Shown: piece by piece, positions 6,170 to 11,277 of the stretch
Numbering within the stretch: position 1 is the stretch's first letter
How the letters are laid out: each line of letters opens with the position of its first letter
NCBI GenBank assembly: GCA_900766795.1
Contig: CAAFWX010000193.1
Span: 1-11,277, forward strand
From: Oscillospiraceae bacterium
GTDB taxonomy: Bacteria > Bacillota_A > Clostridia > Oscillospirales > Ruminococcaceae
Length of the DNA: 11,277 bases
Reading direction: 5' to 3'
Notes under the pieces: generated by a model
Seen by the model: the letters and a program-made list of their open reading frames with translations, nothing else
Database searches by the model: none
Told to the model about the DNA's origin: nothing
Translations under genes and position numbers: made by a program

Positions 6170-8758
6170 TTAAAATTTACCACTGTCATTCTTGTGGTCA
6201 GATCTCTTGCTGCTTGCAGTTTGCTGTAATGATTCAAACGGGTCAAGCACAAAATCCGAAGATTCGCTGCTTGAAGTTTGCTTAGAAACAGCGTTCGCAA
6301 GAATGTCCTCAGCGGATTCCCTTGTAGGACTGCTGGTTGCAGTTTGCTGGAATGATTCAAACGGGTCAAGCACAAAATCCGAAGATTCGCTGCTTGAAGT
6401 TTGCTGAGTAACAGCGTTCGCAAGAATATCCTCAGCGGATTCCCTTGTAGGACTGCTGGTTGCAGTTTGCTGTAATGATTCAAACGGATCAAGCACAAAA
6501 TCTGAAGATTCGCTGCTTTCTTTTTTGATAGCAGAATCAACCGTGTCAGCGCCTGTATACGCTGCGGATTTTACGCTGTCCGCGGTTGCTGTCTGCTTCT
6601 TAGCATCACTGCTTTCCGGTTTCTTAGCAGCAAGCTCTTCAGCCGACTTGACCTTTGCAGAACTGCCTCCTGTATCATTTATATTCAGATTAGAAATGTC
6701 CCTCTTAGCCTTGTGATCGTTCACGACAAAGTCGCCAAGGTTTGTAACACCGTCTGCAAACTTTACTTGTTTTTCCAGATCGTCCATGTAGCCAGCATCT
6801 TTGGACTCGTAATCGTTGATCTTGAGTTTATCCAGAGAATCAATACCCTCTGAGAACTTTTGAGCGGCTAACGGCGTAGCGGAATCATGACGCTTATAAT
6901 TATCTTTCAATACGTCGTCAAAGTTTGCGGTCTTTTTAACGCTGACAGCATCATCGATAGCCTGGTCGCCCTTAACTTTGATAGCGTCCGAAGTAAATTC
7001 AGGTTTCCAATCCGCTGCCTCAAGCTCCGCCTTTCTTTCGTCGCGTGCACTCTGGATCAGCGCGTCAACATTACCAAACTCGTCGAACTTGACCATGTCG
7101 TTGTCTTTGTCGTTGATTATAGTAGTATCGACATCGCCACCGTATATGTCGCCGGTGTACTTGGAATAACTTGTAAAGTCTTTAGATAAGTAATCTTCGT
7201 CGAAATTGAGATCTTTGAACTCGCCAAGCTCTGACAGCGGATTGAGCTTCTTTTCCGCTTCCTTAGCCGCTTTTTCTGCCTTAACGACGTCGCTGATGTA
7301 GTCGTCATTGATCTGATCTTCCTTAAGTCCAAGATTACCCGTGAAGTCAGATTTGAGGCTCTTGGAATATTCTCCGGCGTTGAATTTGGATTTGCTCGGG
7401 GCAAGGTCTCCCTTGAACTTTGAGGACTTTGCTGCAGCAGCTGCTGCGGCAGCTTTGCGTCTTTGGCTCTTTTCGCTGAGCCCCTTGCCTATCGCGCCGA
7501 CAGCGCCTATCGCCGCATGTCCCAGCTTGCTTGCGCCCCTTGCGGTAAGTCCGCCCAGAAGAGCGTTGCTCATGTTTTCGTCCGCAGCCACGCTGGAGCT
7601 GATTATTCCGGTGAGCAGGGTCGAGGACTTGTGAACCGCATACATTCCGCCCAGAATGAACACCAGCCGGACAACGTAACCGCCCACCAGGTCGCCCGCC
7701 ACGGAATCGAAGATCTGAAGATCGTCGCTCATTATTACCGGCACCATCATCAAAAAGATCCTCAACCCTATTGCAGAGCCGTAACCTACGAGTATCCTTG
7801 CAATAAACGTTTCTCTCCAGCGCTTGAATTTCTCTCCGTCATCAAGCACGATCGTTGAAACAAAATACGGCGACGTAATGTACAGTAAAATAACGTCGAA
7901 GATCCGCTTGATGAATGTGAACAGGCAGATGACCATAACGATCAACATAAAGATCACCGACGCATAACCCAGGATATAATCAACCTCGGATATATGTATC
8001 TGTGTGCCGAAGGTCACATAGTCAGTGCCTCCGTAAAGCAATGACTTCCACGGTTCCACTGCATTAGCAGCGCTCATATCGGTAAATTTAGCGTCTCTTC
8101 CAGCGTCCATTGACGTGATCGTCAGCACCCATCTGCCCAGCGACGAGTCGCCTCCGGTGATCGCGGAACTGGTTTGCTTCAGAATGATAGACGCAAGCTG
8201 TACTCCGACTACTGATATCACAGGGACAAGCAGAAACGCTATCATCATTTTTGCAACGGAATTCAGGACTTTTCCTACCGGGCGTTTTCCCTCGAAGTCA
8301 AAGTCCAGCGTTGAGCGCATCATGGAGTAGATCGAAAAAATGATCGACAGCGCAAGCGCAATAAATGTGATCGAAAGCAAAGCGTTTCTGACTATATCAT
8401 TATACATGAAATACTCAAGAAGCGTTGATTGGGTCTTCTGACCGGCGCTCTCGGAATAATAGGTTATATCCTTAAGCCCTATAAGTATATCAAATCCGCT
8501 TTGAAGCTGGTCGAGGAGCCATAGCATCTGGCAGTATCCGCCGTATATAAATGTAAAGAAAATATCTGCTATATTGACCAGGACAACGTCCCAGAGGAGT
8601 TGGAAAACGGGCAGCAGAAGAGGTATTACAATAGTCTCCAGTATCCATTCAAAAATGGTATTAAGGATCTTGCCCAGCCAATCAATAATTGGGTCGAAAA
8701 TCTTATCGCAAACCCAATCGAATACACTGTCAAATATTCCAAGGGATTGTATTGGCAT
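6170..8758 (-). CDS. VirB6/TrbL-like T4SS channel protein, second paralogue with long repeat-bearing tail
   Basis: 862 residues. The N-terminal half has amphipathic helices (about 5-40) and hydrophobic segments near 42-72, 126-146, 168-193, 261-283, 284-300, 324-345 and 355-375. The motif at 293-319 (YITSPYFVSTIVLDDG, then FKRWRETFI) matches the previous gene, so the two are paralogues. From about 390 the protein is hydrophilic: an eight-Ala run (436-443), then about 300 residues rich in Asp, Lys and Ser. The end holds two and a half copies of a 41-residue repeat (750 to about 848) with ESSDFVLDPFES and TRESAEDILANAV segments. Known of the family: VirB6/TrbL proteins are polytopic channel components, some with long soluble extensions. 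Inference: the tail is cytoplasmic or translocated and docks partners. The ATG at 8758 has AGGAGG 9 nt upstream; a GTG at 8767 would directly abut that site. The gap to the previous gene is 21 nt. Confidence 0.87.
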   Translation of the reverse strand: MPIQSLGIFDSVFDWVCDKIFDPIIDWLGKILNTIFEWILETIVIPLLLPVFQLLWDVVLVNIADIFFTFIYGGYCQMLWLLDQLQSGFDILIGLKDITYYSESAGQKTQSTLLEYFMYNDIVRNALLSITFIALALSIIFSIYSMMRSTLDFDFEGKRPVGKVLNSVAKMMIAFLLVPVISVVGVQLASIILKQTSSAITGGDSSLGRWVLTITSMDAGRDAKFTDMSAANAVEPWKSLLYGGTDYVTFGTQIHISEVDYILGYASVIFMLIVMVICLFTFIKRIFDVILLYITSPYFVSTIVLDDGEKFKRWRETFIARILVGYGSAIGLRIFLMMVPVIMSDDLQIFDSVAGDLVGGYVVRLVFILGGMYAVHKSSTLLTGIISSSVAADENMSNALLGGLTARGASKLGHAAIGAVGAIGKGLSEKSQRRKAAAAAAAAKSSKFKGDLAPSKSKFNAGEYSKSLKSDFTGNLGLKEDQINDDYISDVVKAEKAAKEAEKKLNPLSELGEFKDLNFDEDYLSKDFTSYSKYTGDIYGGDVDTTIINDKDNDMVKFDEFGNVDALIQSARDERKAELEAADWKPEFTSDAIKVKGDQAIDDAVSVKKTANFDDVLKDNYKRHDSATPLAAQKFSEGIDSLDKLKINDYESKDAGYMDDLEKQVKFADGVTNLGDFVVNDHKAKRDISNLNINDTGGSSAKVKSAEELAAKKPESSDAKKQTATADSVKSAAYTGADTVDSAIKKESSESSDFVLDPFESLQQTATSSPTRESAEDILANAVTQQTSSSESSDFVLDPFESFQQTATSSPTRESAEDILANAVSKQTSSSESSDFVLDPFESLQQTASSKRSDHKNDSGKF
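6209..6520 (-). repeat. 123-bp tandem repeat, about 2.5 copies, inside the second VirB6-like gene
   Basis: The marker gattcaaacgg (plus strand) occurs at 6231, 6354 and 6477, exactly 123 bp apart. Copies span roughly 6209-6331, 6332-6454 and 6455-6520, the last being partial. The unit is 41 codons, so copy-number change would keep the reading frame. Copies are nearly identical in DNA, with only scattered changes, which suggests recent duplication or active homogenisation. The encoded unit holds ESSDFVLDPFES and TRESAEDILANAV segments. Confidence 0.97.
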
Positions 8759-8767
8759 AGTTGTCAC

Positions 8768-8773
8768 CCTCCT
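8768..8773 (-). promoter_or_regulatory. Ribosome binding site of the second VirB6-like gene
   Basis: A perfect AGGAGG on the minus strand, 9 nt before the ATG at 8758. It immediately abuts a GTG at 8767, which rules that GTG out as the start. It is the strongest site in the window. Confidence 0.9.
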
Positions 8774-8779
8774 CTCCGA

Positions 8780-10453
8780 TTACTTTTTCTTATCTGGATC
8801 AGATTCTTCATCGTCTTTCTTGCCGGAATTGCCCGACGATTTTGCGGCCTCCTGACCGAACTTTTTAATGCCGTTCATCGCGCCCTGACCGCCTCCGCCG
8901 CCAGCGCCGCCTACACCGCCCGTGAAAGCATTTCCGGAGCCCTTAGCCGCGCCGGAAGCAGCGTTAGCTGCGCCGGAAGCGCCATTTGCAGCGGCAGAAG
9001 CGCCCTTAGCAGCAGTGGCAGCGCCCTTGGCTGCTACGCTTGTACCGCCGGTCATAGTTGCCATTGCAGCCTGCTTCGCAGTATCGGCAGCCATCTTGAC
9101 CATTCCCGCCATGACCGCAGCCGACGCGCGGTCTGCCGCAGCTACTTCGGGGTTGATCACCTCAAGGAGCGTAGCGTTGGATTTCCATGCCGCATACATA
9201 CAGCCGACCACAAAGATGATCTTCATGGTAAGATCCAGCACGATGACGTCGCTGAATGAAAAGCTTGAGCTCATGATCATCGGAATAAATATCATAACGA
9301 GATTCATCGAAATGACTATTCCAAATCCCGAAAACATTTTTCCGATAAACAACTGACGCCATTTCCTGAAGATATTTCCTCCGTCAAGCGGCATTGTAGC
9401 AACAAACAGGGGAGAGGTGACATACAGAATGAGTATATCGATTATCTTCCGGATAAATACGAACATTGAGCACAAAAGGATCAGTATGACCCCTATGCTT
9501 GCAATGTAGACCAGCAGATAATTGTAGGTGTTCTCAAAGAAGTTAGAGAATGTTTTAGTGTCTTTTTTCAGATTATCTAATGAGAACCCGATTTCTTCAG
9601 TAGTTTCGGTAGATTCTTTGGTGGAAGTGATCTCAATAATAGCCTTGCCCGAAACATCGTAATCCTCTGCCTGGGATTGGAATACGGCTTGTATATTGTT
9701 AAGATCGAGCTTGGGATACATACAGAAATCAGCATTTATGTCGCCGATGTTGTAAATGCTCTTTTCCGCGCCCTTTCCGTCTACTCCTGTGAAATACTCT
9801 GCTCTTACGCCCGTCGTAAATGAGGCGTTCTTTTCATCGTCGTCGCCGAATGTTCCCGTAAGGAACAAGATAGTGGACAATTTTGGAGCCTGATCAGAGC
9901 CGGTCAAACCAAGGATCGCATTTTCGGTGGATATCAGAATTGCAGATGAAAGCTGCGAACCGAAATATATAATGACCGGCACTATCATAAACGAAATGCA
10001 GGATTTCATCGCGGTTTTAAGGATCTCGACCACCGGGCGCTTATGCTCCAGAACATAGGAGCCCATTGATTTGGCGACGGAATAGATCGTGAAAATAAAA
10101 CAGATCGCAACACCGATAAATGTAACTACCAGCAGCGCCCGCTTCACTCCGTCATTGGTCAGAAAGACATCAAGAAGATACATTTCATCGCCTTGATATT
10201 TTACGGTATCCGTTCCCGCAAACACATCGAACAGATCCTGGAATACATCAACTATGCGAAGCAGGATCAGCAGCGTTTTCTGAAGGAACAAGCCGCACAC
10301 TATAACAATACCCTGAAGAATTACAGAGAACAAGAAGTTGAACAGATATGTTGCCAGTGTTGCAAATAGGTCGAAAGCCCAGCTCAGGGCTTTCATGAGC
10401 GCCTCAGACATATCCGATACCCAACCAAGGGTACTGAGAAGCACCGGAGTCAT
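8780..10453 (-). CDS. VirB6/TrbL-like T4SS channel protein, first paralogue
   Basis: A 557-residue polytopic membrane protein. Hydrophobic segments lie near 28-68 (two), 105-127, 148-170, 313-335, 376-396 and 405-425. A large polar loop at about 185-310 is probably extracellular. A motif at 344-370 (YVTSPLFVATMPLDGG, then FRKWRQLFI) recurs in the next gene. The tail from about 440 is Ala/Gly-rich with AAKGA-type repeats and ends in a charged KKDDEESDPDKKK segment. VirB6/TrbL proteins form the inner-membrane part of the conjugation channel. From memory, the fold and the position next to a VirB4 ATPase resemble the family databases call 'Mbov_0396 family ICE element transmembrane protein', as well as ConG of ICEBs1. 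The ATG at 10453 was chosen because AGAGGTG lies 6 nt upstream; a TTG seven codons earlier would contain that site. Its role as a T4SS membrane component is fairly secure; the exact VirB6 equivalence is inferred. Confidence 0.87.
   Translation of the reverse strand: MTPVLLSTLGWVSDMSEALMKALSWAFDLFATLATYLFNFLFSVILQGIVIVCGLFLQKTLLILLRIVDVFQDLFDVFAGTDTVKYQGDEMYLLDVFLTNDGVKRALLVVTFIGVAICFIFTIYSVAKSMGSYVLEHKRPVVEILKTAMKSCISFMIVPVIIYFGSQLSSAILISTENAILGLTGSDQAPKLSTILFLTGTFGDDDEKNASFTTGVRAEYFTGVDGKGAEKSIYNIGDINADFCMYPKLDLNNIQAVFQSQAEDYDVSGKAIIEITSTKESTETTEEIGFSLDNLKKDTKTFSNFFENTYNYLLVYIASIGVILILLCSMFVFIRKIIDILILYVTSPLFVATMPLDGGNIFRKWRQLFIGKMFSGFGIVISMNLVMIFIPMIMSSSFSFSDVIVLDLTMKIIFVVGCMYAAWKSNATLLEVINPEVAAADRASAAVMAGMVKMAADTAKQAAMATMTGGTSVAAKGAATAAKGASAAANGASGAANAASGAAKGSGNAFTGGVGGAGGGGGQGAMNGIKKFGQEAAKSSGNSGKKDDEESDPDKKK
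8879..9076 (-). repeat. Ala/Gly low-complexity tract encoding the tail of the first VirB6-like protein
   Basis: Residues about 460-525 of the first VirB6-like protein are almost only Ala, Gly, Ser, Thr and Asn, with spaced Lys. A degenerate unit of 5-7 residues (AAKGA, AANGA, GAANAAS, GAAKG) recurs, followed by a poly-Gly stretch. At DNA level this is a GC-rich run of gcc/gca/ggc-type codons. It looks like an imperfect short tandem repeat that grew by slippage. A flexible or weakly helical linker before the charged C terminus is the likely role. Confidence 0.85.
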
Positions 10454-10459
10454 TCTGTT

Positions 10460-10466
10460 CACCTCT
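10460..10466 (-). promoter_or_regulatory. Ribosome binding site of the first VirB6-like gene
   Basis: AGAGGTG on the minus strand, 6 nt before the ATG at 10453. It decides the start: a TTG at 10474 lies upstream of this site and has no site of its own. Confidence 0.85.
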
Positions 10467-10484
10467 TTTCTCAAGAAAACTTTG

Positions 10485-11277
10485 TTATCTTATGGTAAAT
10501 TTCTTTCTTGTAATAATGAAGAATACCAGCCCTGCGACAACAAGCGCACCGCCAAGAACCACAGCCAGTATCGCCATACCGTCCATCTGGTAAATTATCT
10601 CAAAGCTCTGGGTGGTGGCGTTGCCCGCCTTATCGTAGAAGATCACGGTATATTTGCCCGGGTCTGTCAGCTGAAGAGTATTTTTGTATGGCTCTTTATT
10701 CAGATACACCACATAATAGTCAATATCATCTGAAATCATTTCGATGAAAACGCTGCCTCCGTTGGATTTACCCTCTTCGTCAAGACCGTTTACTGTGAAC
10801 TCGGGCGGCGTGTTGTCAAGGGTGAAGCTCTCCACAAGGTAGAGATCTCCGCAGAAAACATCGAAGGTGTACTCTCCCTCTGCGCCAAGATCGGCAGAGG
10901 TATCGTTTGCGCGGATACCGCTCTGGTTGTACATAGCATTTTCAATTCTGCAGCCGTCCGGGACAGTGTACTGGGTGATACCCTTTGCATATTTGCCTAT
11001 AATTGTAAAGCTGAATTCCGAAGGATTCGCACTGTCGCCGTCGGTGATGAAAAGCGTGTATTCGCCGCGTGCCGTGATAGCTTTGGCGGCATTGAAGTCC
11101 GTTTGTTCCGCGCCGTCCTTCATCAATTTGTACATGGTATTATCCGGGAGCTGGAACTGAACATTGTTCGTGGTCGTCATTCCCGCCGGGATATTGCAGA
11201 AAAACTCCGTGCCATTGTTGGTTACAACGCGGATGTTTTTACTTGTCACATACTGGGAAAGAGAGCGTCCCTTATCC
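10485..11277 (-). CDS. Ig-like surface protein with C-terminal membrane anchor (5'-truncated by window edge)
   Basis: Seen: the frame stays open to the right edge, so the gene starts outside the window. A GTG at 11249 is internal, because in-frame codons continue upstream with no clear ribosome binding site. The 263 visible residues hold about three beta-rich modules. Each has a P-D-G/N turn (visible residues 44-46 and 106-108) and a later G-x-Y strand (71-73, 134-136, 207-209). The last module has a DNTPPEF entry (154-160) and a DKAGN turn (215-219), a pattern common in bacterial Ig-like domains. A hydrophobic helix (about 233-255) and a short basic tail, RKKFTIR, close the protein. Inference: an extracellular Ig-like protein anchored with its C terminus inside. 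It heads the visible T4SS operon, 31 nt before the first VirB6-like gene, and is a paralogue of the protein at 1112-2356. An adhesion or surface scaffold role is plausible but not shown. Confidence 0.82.
   Translation of the reverse strand, partial: DKGRSLSQYVTSKNIRVVTNNGTEFFCNIPAGMTTTNNVQFQLPDNTMYKLMKDGAEQTDFNAAKAITARGEYTLFITDGDSANPSEFSFTIIGKYAKGITQYTVPDGCRIENAMYNQSGIRANDTSADLGAEGEYTFDVFCGDLYLVESFTLDNTPPEFTVNGLDEEGKSNGGSVFIEMISDDIDYYVVYLNKEPYKNTLQLTDPGKYTVIFYDKAGNATTQSFEIIYQMDGMAILAVVLGGALVVAGLVFFIITRKKFTIR

Noticed and set aside
6209..6520. Possible CRISPR array or integration-site repeats
   Set aside because: The 123-bp units are contiguous, with no unique spacers, and are in frame within a gene, so they are coding tandem repeats.
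6121..6540. 139-codon minus-strand frame over the repeat, with repeated LSKLQAANLRILCLTRLN-like units
   Set aside because: It is an out-of-frame shadow of the 123-bp repeat: a period divisible by three keeps alternative frames open. It overlaps the real VirB6-like and VirB4 genes and lacks its own start signals.
8600..9259. 219-codon plus-strand frame rich in Ala and Ser
   Set aside because: It is produced by the GC-rich Ala/Gly codons of the minus-strand VirB6-like gene and has no plausible start signal or domain.
10466..10479. 14-bp palindrome TTTTCTTGAGAAAA upstream of the first VirB6-like gene
   Set aside because: The six-pair, AT-rich stem with a two-base loop is too weak to be a terminator and has no T-run after it; it probably arose by chance beside the ribosome binding site.

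Overview
The window is one densely packed block of eight genes, all on the minus strand and so transcribed from right to left. Gaps are 0-31 nt and one pair of genes overlaps. No promoter, terminator, RNA gene, IS element or CRISPR array was found. It reads as the central part of a conjugative type IV secretion (T4SS) operon of an integrative conjugative element or conjugative plasmid. The host is probably a Gram-positive Firmicute of the Clostridia, perhaps an Oscillospiraceae/Ruminococcus-like gut bacterium. That placement is inferred from strong AGGAGG-type ribosome binding sites, lipoproteins and C-terminally anchored surface proteins, mid-range GC and the style of the T4SS proteins; no marker gene proves it.

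Layout in transcription order. (1) 11277-10485: the 3' part of a gene for a surface protein with Ig-like beta modules and a C-terminal membrane anchor; it enters from outside the window. (2) 10453-8780: a VirB6/TrbL-like polytopic membrane protein with an Ala/Gly-rich tail. (3) 8758-6170: a second, paralogous VirB6/TrbL-like protein with a long hydrophilic tail ending in a 41-residue (123-bp) tandem repeat. (4) 6152-3468: the VirB4-type conjugation ATPase with an N-terminal two-helix, VirB3/PrgI-like segment. (5) 3465-2788: a lipoprotein resembling family 3 solute-binding proteins. (6) 2786-2346: a small, highly charged cytoplasmic protein of unknown function. (7) 2356-1112: a second Ig-like, C-terminally anchored protein, paralogous to gene 1. 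(8) 1111-1: the N-terminal 370 residues of a large lipoprotein that runs off the left edge.

Working model: VirB4 powers assembly or transfer, and the two VirB6-like proteins form the inner part of the membrane channel. Four exported proteins, two lipoproteins and two anchored Ig-like proteins, are interleaved with this core. They may form the cell-surface part of the mating apparatus that Gram-positive systems build without VirB7/VirB9/VirB10. No relaxase, VirD4 coupling protein, VirB8-like protein or VirB1-like cell-wall hydrolase lies in the window; these would be expected in the flanks. The least described parts are the paired Ig-like proteins, the solute-binding-like lipoprotein, the charged 146-residue protein and the large edge lipoprotein.
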